This document shows positions 7,234 through 14,447 of a DNA stretch of 15,704 nt, one piece after another. Where the stretch lies: assembly GCA_958425285.1 (NCBI GenBank), contig CATZVV010000015.1:1-15704 (forward strand), in the 5' to 3' direction. Below the pieces are notes generated by a model. The model did no database searches and was not told the DNA's origin. It saw only the letters and a list, made by a program, of their open reading frames with translations. How positions within the stretch are numbered: the stretch's first letter is position 1; each line of letters starts with the position of its first letter. This DNA comes from an uncultured Lachnoclostridium sp. (GTDB lineage Bacteria > Bacillota > Clostridia > Lachnospirales > Lachnospiraceae). The position numbers were made by a program, and so were the translations under genes.

Positions 7234-8885
7234 TGTCCATCGGCAGCCTTTGACATTGCAGGACATCCAGATGACATACACATGCCGCACTTTTTGCACA
7301 TTTGGGCCTCTACTTTACATTGCTTTGTAACCGGTGCTTTGCTTAACAGAACACATGGCGACTTGGAAATTACGACGGATACTTCATCTTTTGTCAATTC
7401 TTCTTTCAATACCCGCTCTAATTCATCCACATCAAACGCATTCACAGTTACAACATTTTTGATGCCCATCGCATGGCAAATGGTAGGAATATCCATTAAA
7501 TACGTTGTTTCACCTTTTAACGTTTTACCAGTAGCCGGATGATCCTGATGCCCCGTCATACCAGTTGTAGAATTATCTAAAATCATAACCGTTCCGGTCC
7601 CCTTATTATATACCATGTTCATCAGGGAATTAATACCTGTATGCATGAAAGTAGAATCTCCAATTACACAGACCCAATTTTTAATATAATCTTTCCCTTT
7701 AGCTTTCTCCATGCCATGTAAAGTACTAATACTAGATCCCATACAGACCGTTGTGTCAACGACACCGAGAGGCGGAACAGCACCCAAGGTATAACAGCCA
7801 ATATCTCCCATAGCATGTAATTTCATCTTTTTCAATACGGAATATGTACTTCTGTGCGGGCATCCCGGACAGAGAATCGGAGGTCTGTTTGGTACGTTGT
7901 ATGGCTCGGAAATTTTAATCTCTTCTTTTTGAATTGCTTTTCGGAGCATATTAGCACTGTATTCTCCCTGAATTGTAAAGATTTCCTTCCCGATACAAGG
8001 AAGGCCCATTGCCTTTATCTGTTCTTCTATAACAGGCTCAAGTTCTTCTACGATATATAAAGTATCTACTTTATTTGCAAATTCCCGGATTAAATCTTTT
8101 GGAAGTGGATTAACAATACCAAGTTTAAGAACAGAAGCCTGTGGCAGTGCTTCTTTTACATACTGGTAAGGAATTCCCGAAGTAACAATACCAATTCTGG
8201 TATCATTCATTTCGATACGGTTAATCGGAAACTCACATCCGTCTTTTTCAAGCTTACTATTTCTTTCTTCCACAAGTACATGGTGTAATTTTGCATTTCC
8301 AGGCATCATTACATTCTTTGGAATATTTCTCTCATAAGGAATATCCACTGGCTCAATACGGTCTTCTAATTCAACAAGTCCCTGTGAATGTGCCAGTCTG
8401 GTTGTAATACGCATCACAACAGGAGTATCATATTTTTCACTTAAATCATAAGCGTATTTAATAAATGCCTTTGCTTCTGCACTGTCGCTTGGTTCAATAA
8501 CCGGTACATTAGCTGCACGACAGACCATACGTGTATCCTGTTCATTCTGAGAACTGTAGAGTCCAGGGTCATCTGCTACGACAGTAACGAGCCCACCGGT
8601 AACCCCAATATAGGAATACGAATAGATTGGATCCGCCGCCACATTAAATCCAACATGTTTCATTGATGCCAGAGAACGTACTCCCGCAATACTTGCCCCA
8701 ATAGCTACTTCCATGGCTACTTTCTCATTTGGAGACCATTCACAGTAAATCTCATCATATTTTACGATATTTTCGCTAATTTCAGTACTTGGTGTGCCCG
8801 GATAAGCAGCGGATACTTTGACTCCCGCTTCATAGGCGCCACGTGCAATCGCTTCATTTCCAAGCATAATAACTTTTTTACTCAT
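7182..8885 (-). CDS. iorA: Indolepyruvate ferredoxin oxidoreductase, alpha subunit, with disrupted C terminus
   Basis: This is the large, thiamine-diphosphate-dependent subunit. The open frame has 567 residues. YPGTPSTE (28-35) marks the pyruvate-oxidoreductase alpha-like domain. CPGCPHRS (339-346) and GDIGCYTLG (360-368) begin the ThDP domain, whose cofactor motif runs from GDSTFMHTG (409-417) to ILDNSTTGMTG (435-445). The first iron-sulfur cluster motif is intact: Cys 530, 533, 536 and 541 in CKKCGMCMSSGCPA. After residue 550 the frame leaves the family and the second cluster motif is found in the -1 frame (7159-7233). If real, the product would lack one [4Fe-4S] cluster and electron transfer to ferredoxin should suffer. 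The start has an AAAGGAAA site ten bases upstream and overlaps the end of a small membrane-protein gene by eight bases. Confidence 0.93.
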   Translation of the reverse strand: MSKKVIMLGNEAIARGAYEAGVKVSAAYPGTPSTEISENIVKYDEIYCEWSPNEKVAMEVAIGASIAGVRSLASMKHVGFNVAADPIYSYSYIGVTGGLVTVVADDPGLYSSQNEQDTRMVCRAANVPVIEPSDSAEAKAFIKYAYDLSEKYDTPVVMRITTRLAHSQGLVELEDRIEPVDIPYERNIPKNVMMPGNAKLHHVLVEERNSKLEKDGCEFPINRIEMNDTRIGIVTSGIPYQYVKEALPQASVLKLGIVNPLPKDLIREFANKVDTLYIVEELEPVIEEQIKAMGLPCIGKEIFTIQGEYSANMLRKAIQKEEIKISEPYNVPNRPPILCPGCPHRSTYSVLKKMKLHAMGDIGCYTLGAVPPLGVVDTTVCMGSSISTLHGMEKAKGKDYIKNWVCVIGDSTFMHTGINSLMNMVYNKGTGTVMILDNSTTGMTGHQDHPATGKTLKGETTYLMDIPTICHAMGIKNVVTVNAFDVDELERVLKEELTKDEVSVVISKSPCVLLSKAPVTKQCKVEAQMCKKCGMCMSSGCPAMSKAADGQCAMDAVYVKLHVNLMQ

Positions 8886-9036
8886 TGTGTTCGTTTCCTT
8901 TCACTTCATCTACGTTTTTTATTTCTTCCTTTTTATCTTTTGCTTTGCGTAATTTTATTCCTGTACAAATGCCTAAAAAGGCAATGACAGAAAATACAAT
9001 TAATTTCACACCATAGGATAAAAATGCTTCTCCCAT
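8878..9036 (-). CDS. Small single-TM protein (52 aa) coupled to iorA
   Basis: An unannotated-size reading frame between hisIE and iorA. It starts at the ATG at 9036, with GAGGTG about four bases upstream, and ends at TAA 8880-8878. Its last codons (AAT GAG TAA) overlap the iorA start (ATG AGT AAA) by eight bases, a classic coupling arrangement. The product has a membrane helix at about residues 5-29 (FLSYGVKLIVFSVIAFLGIC is its core), then a highly charged tail rich in Lys and Glu (KLRKAKDKKEEIKNVDE). I do not recognise a family. The good ribosome binding site, protein-like hydrophobic and charged composition, and filling of an otherwise empty 169-base gap argue that it is real. A membrane anchor or partner for IorAB or a linked redox complex is possible but is inference only. 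Confidence 0.7.
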   Translation of the reverse strand: MGEAFLSYGVKLIVFSVIAFLGICTGIKLRKAKDKKEEIKNVDEVKGNEHNE

Positions 9037-9054
9037 ACTTCACCTCATTTCTGC

Positions 9055-10296
9055 TCAATGTCTGTTAGCAAGTTCTTTCATTACATCATCCCAGTCAAGA
9101 CCGCATTCTGCCATGAGAACCATCATATGATAGAGAAAATCTGCAATCTCATATTTCAACTCTTCCGAATCCGGATTTTTAGCAGCAATAACAATTTCCG
9201 TTGCCTCTTCGCCACATTTTTTCAGAATTTTATCAATTCCTTTGTCAAACAAATAGTTTGTATATGAGCCTTCTTTTGGATTTTCTTTCCGGTCTTTAAT
9301 TGTATTCATAACCTCATTAAAAATAGTTAGAGGATTCATATTATTATATTCTTTTTTTGCCAGTTCAGTAAAGAAACAGCTTCTCTTACCAGTATGGCAT
9401 GCTGCACCTACCTGATGTACTTTGGCTAAAATAGTATCTCTATCACAATCAATGCGAAGTTCTTTTACGTATTGAAAATGGCCGGATGTTTCACCCTTGC
9501 ACCAAAGTTCATTTCTGCTGCGGCTATAGTATGTCATCTTGCCGGTTTCAATTGTTTTCGCAAAGGATTCCTTATTCATATAAGCAAGCTGCAAAACCTC
9601 ACTGGTTTTATAGTCCTGCGTAATACATGGAATCAGTCCGTTACAATCTGTTTTAAACTCATTGAACTTAAGCGATGATTTAAAATAGGAAATCGGAATA
9701 CCTGCATCATGCATTTTAGCTTTTATCTTGTATATATTTTTGTTTTCATAATAGTTTGTAGCTACTCCGGCTACTTTTTCAATATTTAACAGGTCTTCTA
9801 AATCATTGCGCAGCAAGCTGTCTCGTATAATTACTGTTTTACGTGATTTTGCGATTTTATCTGCAAGCATTTGGGATACATCTACATGTTTAATTAAAAG
9901 AGTATCTGCAGGAAGTGCCAGTTTTTCAAAATCTTCACTTGCCGGAATTTCAATAATGAATCGTTCTGTACCAAAACGTGAAAACATTTCTGTTTGTTCT
10001 GTTTCAGATGGCATGAGTTCATACCGGATGCAGACCTTCTCTGCACCCGTATAAAAGGCTTTTTTGGCATCTTCGAACCGTTCTATATATAATCCTGCAA
10101 AGAATGGAATATCAATGTGGCGTCCGACTTCTTTCAGTATTCCTAAAAATTCTTCCCTCTCGGATTCAATTTTGGAATAATTGTAGATAAATAATTCATC
10201 AGCTCCCTGAAAGCAGCATTGTTCTGCTTTTACGATAATATTACTGCCTGCCTCATTTTCTCCATTAATAAAAGCAATTATTTTCTTTTTTGACAT
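9055..10296 (-). CDS. hisIE: HisIE: phosphoribosyl-AMP cyclohydrolase / phosphoribosyl-ATP pyrophosphatase with HisA/HisF-like N-terminal domain
   Basis: A 413-residue three-part protein. Residues 1 to about 205 look like a HisA/HisF-type (beta-alpha)8 barrel: GADELFIYNY (31-40), IPFFAGLYIERFEDAKKAFYTGA spans 63-85 in the place of the GGI(R)..ED..LL..GA element. The barrel seems degenerate, with AGLY where HisA/F have GGI/GGG. Residues about 219-310 are HisI: DCNGLIPCITQDY, MTYYSRSR, WCKGETSGHFQ, the metal-binding DCDRD (283-287) and CHTGKRSCF (300-308). Residues about 322-410 are HisE, with EGSYTNYLFDKG and GEEATEIVIAAK (362-373). Together HisE and HisI carry out steps 2 and 3 of histidine synthesis. 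The start at 10296 is preceded by GGAGAG; upstream in-frame codons overlap hisB and do not look like protein of this family. It follows hisB by 19 bases. Confidence 0.95.
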   Translation of the reverse strand: MSKKKIIAFINGENEAGSNIIVKAEQCCFQGADELFIYNYSKIESEREEFLGILKEVGRHIDIPFFAGLYIERFEDAKKAFYTGAEKVCIRYELMPSETEQTEMFSRFGTERFIIEIPASEDFEKLALPADTLLIKHVDVSQMLADKIAKSRKTVIIRDSLLRNDLEDLLNIEKVAGVATNYYENKNIYKIKAKMHDAGIPISYFKSSLKFNEFKTDCNGLIPCITQDYKTSEVLQLAYMNKESFAKTIETGKMTYYSRSRNELWCKGETSGHFQYVKELRIDCDRDTILAKVHQVGAACHTGKRSCFFTELAKKEYNNMNPLTIFNEVMNTIKDRKENPKEGSYTNYLFDKGIDKILKKCGEEATEIVIAAKNPDSEELKYEIADFLYHMMVLMAECGLDWDDVMKELANRH

Positions 10297-10315
10297 TTGT
10301 TCTCTCCATTCCTTT

Positions 10316-10903
10316 TTATAACATTCCTTTCGTAGACAATACCCCATCAATTCTTTCGTCCAATCGTGTAGCCATATCAAGTGCTTTTGCCGTTGCCTTA
10401 AACATGGCCTCCACGATATGATGGGTATTTTCTCCACTTAATTGTTTTATATGTAAATTCATACCGGCACCGCTTGCTAAACCTGCAAAAAATTCTTTTA
10501 CAACTTCTGTTTCCATTGTTCCCAATCGGTCTGCCTTTAAGTTGGCATCAAAGGAAAAACAGTAACGACCGGACAAGTCTAAAGAGGCTAAACAAAGTGC
10601 ATCGTCCATTGGTAAAATAAAGTACCCGAATCGGGCGATTCCATATTTGTCACCGAGAGCCTCAGCGATTGCTTTGCCCAAAACGATACCCGTATCCTCT
10701 ACCGTATGATGTGCATCTACATGTATATCTCCAGAAACCTCTATGTTTAAATCAAAAAGACCATGTTTGGAAAATCCCTCCAGCATATGGTCAAAGAAGC
10801 CAATACCAGTATTAATATTGCTGTCTCCACAGCCATCCAAATCAATCTGAATTTCAATATCAGTCTCTTTTGTAACTCTTGTTTTACAGGCTGTTCTGTT
10901 CAT
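10316..10903 (-). CDS. hisB: Imidazoleglycerol-phosphate dehydratase
   Basis: HisB dehydrates imidazole glycerol phosphate to imidazole acetol phosphate, step 6 of histidine synthesis, using two Mn ions. From the ATG at 10903 it is 195 residues, the normal monofunctional length. Metal-binding motifs are GFFDHM (35-40), DAHHTVEDTG (63-72) and ENTHHIVEAMFK (158-169). The open frame extends upstream to 11062, but that part covers the terminator, promoter and leader and is not HisB-like; an AAAGGAA site lies about ten bases before the ATG at 10903. It is the first gene after the new promoter at 10995-11023. Confidence 0.97.
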   Translation of the reverse strand: MNRTACKTRVTKETDIEIQIDLDGCGDSNINTGIGFFDHMLEGFSKHGLFDLNIEVSGDIHVDAHHTVEDTGIVLGKAIAEALGDKYGIARFGYFILPMDDALCLASLDLSGRYCFSFDANLKADRLGTMETEVVKEFFAGLASGAGMNLHIKQLSGENTHHIVEAMFKATAKALDMATRLDERIDGVLSTKGML

Positions 10904-10942
10904 GATTGTACATTCCTTTCTGTCAAATTTCGGTAGAAAATC

Positions 10943-10989
10943 AAGTTTGCCGAAGGCAAACTTACCAGGAACCGACAATAGCCGATTCC
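10943..10989 (-). promoter_or_regulatory. Two-hairpin leader upstream of hisB
   Basis: On the minus strand, GGAATCGGC-TATT-GTCGGTTCC (10989-10968) forms a nine-pair stem with two G-U pairs. It begins at about the predicted transcription start. Next comes AAGTTTGCC-TTC-GGCAAACTT (10963-10943), a perfect nine-base inverted repeat, followed by GATTTTC. The second resembles a weak terminator and could be an attenuator; the first would cap the 5' end of the RNA. Read on the plus strand, the first hairpin is followed by TTTTT and would terminate antisense transcription. No run of His codons or T-box consensus was seen. Confidence 0.5.
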
Positions 10990-10994
10990 TTTTT

Positions 10995-11023
10995 AGTATA
11001 CCTTTTTCACACTGAAAAAGCAA
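10995..11023 (-). promoter_or_regulatory. Internal promoter for hisB and downstream genes
   Basis: Minus-strand TTGCTT (11023-11018) and TATACT (11000-10995) are spaced by 17 bases. It starts five bases after the T run of the hisD terminator, so one transcription unit ends and the next begins within about 50 bases. Confidence 0.65.
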
Positions 11024-11027
11024 TACT

Positions 11028-11077
11028 GAAAAACAAACAGCTACAAACTCTGCTGTCTGCAAAGCCTATAGCTGTTT
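11028..11077 (-). terminator. Strong intrinsic terminator after hisD
   Basis: Minus-strand bases 11077-11059 pair with 11053-11035 as a continuous 19-base stem with four G-U pairs and an AGACA loop. The outer arms AAACAGCTA and TAGCTGTTT are perfect complements. It is followed by G and TTTTT (11033-11029). It starts 22 bases after the hisD stop and ends the ilvA-hisZ-hisG-hisD unit. Confidence 0.8.
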
Positions 11078-11099
11078 CTCGTTGTAAAATGAACTATAT

Positions 11100-12425
11100 T
11101 TAGATTTTGTCGCTTTTTTCTTCCGTAAAAACTTCTTTTCCAAAACGTACGGCAACTGAATTTGCATGGGCAGTCAGGTGCTCTGCCTTTGCAAAAGTAA
11201 TAATATCTTCATGTACAGCTTCCAAAGCTTCTTTGGAATATGAAATCAGGCTCGATTTCTTAATAAAATCATCAATACCAAGTGGAGAAAAGAATTTAGC
11301 GGTACCATTCGTCGGAAGAACATGATTTGGGCCGGCAAAATAATCGCCTAATGGCTCACTCGCATATTCTCCCATGAAAATTGCCCCCGCATTTTTTATT
11401 TTTGTCATTGTTTCCCATGGATTTTTAGTGTTAATTTCCAAGTGCTCAGAAGCAATCTCATTTGTTACTTCAATAGCATCTTCCATTGATTCCGCTAAAA
11501 GAATATATCCATAGTTTTCCAAAGATCTGCGTATAATGTCTGTGCGGGACAGGTTTTCCACAAAATAATCGATTTCCTTTGAAACAGAATTTGCCAGTTC
11601 TTCACTTGTTGTAACTAAAATAGCAGAAGCAAGCTCATCATGTTCTGCCTGAGAAAGCAAATCCGCCGCTACAAATTTCGGGGTTGCAGACTCATCTGCT
11701 AATACAAGAATTTCACTTGGACCGGCAATGGAATCGATATTCACATGACCATAAACGGCTTTTTTAGCAAGAGCTACATATATATTTCCAGGACCTACAA
11801 TTTTATCAACCTTTTGAATTGATTCAGTTCCATAAGCCAGGGCACCGATGGCCTGTGCACCACCTACCTTGTAAATTTCTGTTACGCCTGCTTCTTTTGC
11901 AGCAACAAGTGTTGCCGGATTCACACTGCCTTCTTTGGCAGGAGGAGTTACCATTACAATACGTTTTACTCCTGCTACATGAGCCGGAATAGCACACATA
12001 ATGACACTGGACGGATAAGCTGCCTTCCCTCCGGGAACATAAATGCCAACGCTTTCCAGTGCTGTCACACGCTGGCCAAGAACAGCTCCATTTGGCATTG
12101 TATCAATCCAGCTATTTGGCAGTTGTCTTTGGTGAAATGCTTTTACATTGACAATAGATTTTCGAATTACATCAATCAATTCATTATCCACTTTTTGATA
12201 AGCAGCTTCAATTTCAGCTTCACTGATTCGAATGGTATCCTTTGTCAGTTTAGCTCCATCAAATTTTTCGGTAAAAGAAAATACCGCTTCATCGCCTTTT
12301 TCTTTTACATTAGATAAAATAGTATCCACACTTGCCTGATATTGACCATATTGATTCGGGCTTCTCTTTAATAGCTTTTCTAAAATGTTATTTTTCGATT
12401 CTTTTGTTAGTCTTATAATTCTCAT
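11100..12425 (-). CDS. hisD: Histidinol dehydrogenase
   Basis: HisD performs the last two steps of histidine synthesis, oxidising L-histidinol to L-histidine with two NAD and a Zn ion. From the ATG at 12425 it is 441 residues. Zn ligands expected from the E. coli enzyme are all present: Gln259 and His262 (SQAEHDELA), Asp361 (LGDYFAGPNH) and His420 (HLTAHANS). The catalytic pair is Glu327-His328 (IASEHLEI). NAD-binding region motifs GIYVPGG (127-133), VGGAQAIGALAYGT (187-200) and GPGNIYVA (211-218) are also present. A GTG at 12440 would add five residues, but GGAGG lies in those codons, eight bases before the ATG, so the ATG is preferred. hisG ends 37 bases upstream; a terminator follows. Confidence 0.98.
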   Translation of the reverse strand: MRIIRLTKESKNNILEKLLKRSPNQYGQYQASVDTILSNVKEKGDEAVFSFTEKFDGAKLTKDTIRISEAEIEAAYQKVDNELIDVIRKSIVNVKAFHQRQLPNSWIDTMPNGAVLGQRVTALESVGIYVPGGKAAYPSSVIMCAIPAHVAGVKRIVMVTPPAKEGSVNPATLVAAKEAGVTEIYKVGGAQAIGALAYGTESIQKVDKIVGPGNIYVALAKKAVYGHVNIDSIAGPSEILVLADESATPKFVAADLLSQAEHDELASAILVTTSEELANSVSKEIDYFVENLSRTDIIRRSLENYGYILLAESMEDAIEVTNEIASEHLEINTKNPWETMTKIKNAGAIFMGEYASEPLGDYFAGPNHVLPTNGTAKFFSPLGIDDFIKKSSLISYSKEALEAVHEDIITFAKAEHLTAHANSVAVRFGKEVFTEEKSDKI

Positions 12426-12462
12426 TGTCCTATCCTCCACTTTAAAGCAAATTAATTACTGG

Positions 12463-13101
12463 CTACTTGTATCGGTTCAAATCTTTCATAAGTTTTGTAA
12501 TTCGCTGGTGCTGCATTTTCATACTTACTTCATTGACAACAACTCGTGCAGAGAGAGGACATATTACTTCCAATACTTCCAACCCGTTTGCTTTCAGCGT
12601 TGAACCGGTTTCTACAATATCAACAATTACTTCAGACAGTCCAACAATCGGAGCTAATTCCACCGAGCCATTCAACTTTATAATTTCTACAGTCTGATGT
12701 TTTTTATTATAAAAATAATCTTTGGCAATACTCGGATATTTTGAGGCAACACGAATAATTTCATTTTTTTCAAGAAGTTCTTTGGCAGAAGCCGGACCAG
12801 CTACACACATATTGCACTTACCGATATTCAAATCCAGCACCTCAAAAAGTCGACGCCCTTCTTCCAAAATGGTATCCTTCCCTACAATACCAATATCAGC
12901 AGCTCCATATTCAACATAAGTAGGAACATCACTTGCCTTAGCGAGAAAGAAACGAAACCCAAGTTCTTCATTGATAAAAATAAGCTTTCTTGTATTCTTA
13001 TCATTTATTTCTTCACAAGTAATTCCAATCTGTTCAAAAATCTCAAGTGTCTTTTTTGCCAGCCTGCCTTTTGCCAGCGCAATTGTTAAATATTTTTTCA
13101 T
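12463..13101 (-). CDS. hisG: ATP phosphoribosyltransferase, short (HisGs) form
   Basis: HisG condenses ATP with PRPP, the committed step of histidine synthesis. At 212 residues it is the short form, which lacks the C-terminal regulatory domain and depends on HisZ, encoded just upstream. Visible motifs are LTIALAKGRL (5-14), the YGAADIGIVGKD segment (65-76) and the PRPP-binding VDIVETGSTLKANGL. The ATG at 13101 has AAGGG nine bases upstream; the ATG three codons earlier (13110) directly abuts that site and is unlikely. Stop is TAG. Feedback control by histidine in HisZ/HisGs enzymes acts through the complex. Confidence 0.97.
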   Translation of the reverse strand: MKKYLTIALAKGRLAKKTLEIFEQIGITCEEINDKNTRKLIFINEELGFRFFLAKASDVPTYVEYGAADIGIVGKDTILEEGRRLFEVLDLNIGKCNMCVAGPASAKELLEKNEIIRVASKYPSIAKDYFYNKKHQTVEIIKLNGSVELAPIVGLSEVIVDIVETGSTLKANGLEVLEVICPLSARVVVNEVSMKMQHQRITKLMKDLNRYK

Positions 13102-13148
13102 TGTATTCATCCCTTCGAAAGAACGTTTATTTTTTATGAGAGTATTAA

Positions 13149-14426
13149 TTAGTCAATACTTTTCATCATAATATCAGCGATTGATTTAATTTTATCACTT
13201 TGATGCATGAAATCAATGACATGAATGACATCTTCGCTTTCAATGTAAAAAATATTTCCGGCACCGTTTTTTTGCCCATATTCCTTATATTGAGCAATAT
13301 CACGTTCCGCTTCTTTTCTCATTAAAAAGACCGATTTTCCTTCTTCGCGAAAAAAATTTGCAAGGAGTATTGCTGTTTTCCGATTTGCAGAGCGGTATAA
13401 AATAAAAGATTCCTTACCAGATAGTTCAACTGGAATGTTCTGTCTGGTAAGAGCCAGCATTAATTGGTCTAAAACAATGGCAACACCAACAGCAGAGGCC
13501 TTTTTGCCAAACTGCTCAATCAGTTTGTCATAGCGCCCACCTGTTGCAATCGCTTCTCCCGTCCCATAAGTATATGCTTTGAAAATAATTCCCGTATAGT
13601 AGTTATAGTGATTTAAAAGGCCAAGATCAATCGTTGCATAGTCGCTTAGACCATATGTATCAAGTATTTCAAAAAGATTTTCAAGCCGCTCTACTGCCTT
13701 CAATGCCCGTTCATTTTTTGTTTTACTCCGGATAAACGAAAAATGATCTGTGCCGCCGAAAAATTCAGGAAGCTTAATGAATAGTTCTTTTAAATCCTTT
13801 GAAATATTTTTCCCGGAAAGTAATTGTTCAATACCAAACATATTCTTATTTTCAAGCAGATATTTCAGTTGTTTTGTTTCTTCTTCTGAAAGGCCTGCTT
13901 CTTCAACAAGTCCCTGAAAAAAATCTGCATGTCCAATACCAATCTGAAATTCCTTTAATCCAGCTTTTTGAAGGCATTCAATGGTAAGCGCAATAATTTC
14001 TCCATCTGCATCAGAGGTACTGTCATTCATTAACTCTGCACCCACTTGGCAAATTTCTTTTAGACGTCCCTGATAACTGGAATTATTAATAAATGTATTT
14101 CCAACGTAACACAAACGAATTTGCAGTTCTTCGTCTTTATAATATTTTGCAACACAGCGGGCAATGGAAGGTGTAATATCAGGGCGGAGAACAAGTGTAT
14201 TATTGTTACGGTCAAAAAATTTATACATTTCTTTTGAAGCAACTGTACCCCGTTCGCGGTTAAAAATGTCAAAAAATTCAAAACTTGGAGTTTCAATATC
14301 CTTAAATCCATACATACGCATAATTTTATGGATATTTTCTCTTACTGCAAGCTTACGTGCACATTCCTCTCCGTAGGTATCACGGACACCTTCCGGTGTA
14401 AATAGCAATTCCTGATTATATCCCAT
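13149..14426 (-). CDS. hisZ: ATP phosphoribosyltransferase regulatory subunit (histidyl-tRNA synthetase paralogue)
   Basis: HisZ resembles the catalytic part of histidyl-tRNA synthetase but does not charge tRNA; it assembles with short HisG and mediates its activation and histidine feedback. The 425-residue product has the class II synthetase layout: motif-1 region near FTPEGVRDTYGEEC (9-22), TLVLRPDITPSIARC (77-91, motif 2 region) and GEAIATGGRYDKLIEQFG in the motif 3 region. A normal HisRS would keep stronger signature sequences and an anticodon-binding domain; its position immediately before a short hisG makes HisZ the firm call. An AAAGGA site lies about ten bases before the ATG, and ilvA ends 21 bases upstream. 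Confidence 0.95.
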   Translation of the reverse strand: MGYNQELLFTPEGVRDTYGEECARKLAVRENIHKIMRMYGFKDIETPSFEFFDIFNRERGTVASKEMYKFFDRNNNTLVLRPDITPSIARCVAKYYKDEELQIRLCYVGNTFINNSSYQGRLKEICQVGAELMNDSTSDADGEIIALTIECLQKAGLKEFQIGIGHADFFQGLVEEAGLSEEETKQLKYLLENKNMFGIEQLLSGKNISKDLKELFIKLPEFFGGTDHFSFIRSKTKNERALKAVERLENLFEILDTYGLSDYATIDLGLLNHYNYYTGIIFKAYTYGTGEAIATGGRYDKLIEQFGKKASAVGVAIVLDQLMLALTRQNIPVELSGKESFILYRSANRKTAILLANFFREEGKSVFLMRKEAERDIAQYKEYGQKNGAGNIFYIESEDVIHVIDFMHQSDKIKSIADIMMKSID

Positions 14427-14447
14427 GTCTAAATAATCCTTTCTGTC

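Noticed and set aside
10297..10437. Upstream extension of the hisIE frame (47 codons)
   Set aside because: It overlaps the conserved end of hisB; the ATG at 10296 has a proper ribosome binding site and begins family-like sequence.
10904..11062. Upstream extension of the hisB frame (53 codons)
   Set aside because: It runs through the terminator, promoter and hairpins and does not resemble HisB, which normally begins near the ATG at 10903.
10904..11099. T-box or histidine leader-peptide attenuator before hisB
   Set aside because: The space is too short for a T-box, no T-box consensus was seen, and no short reading frame with a run of His codons was found.
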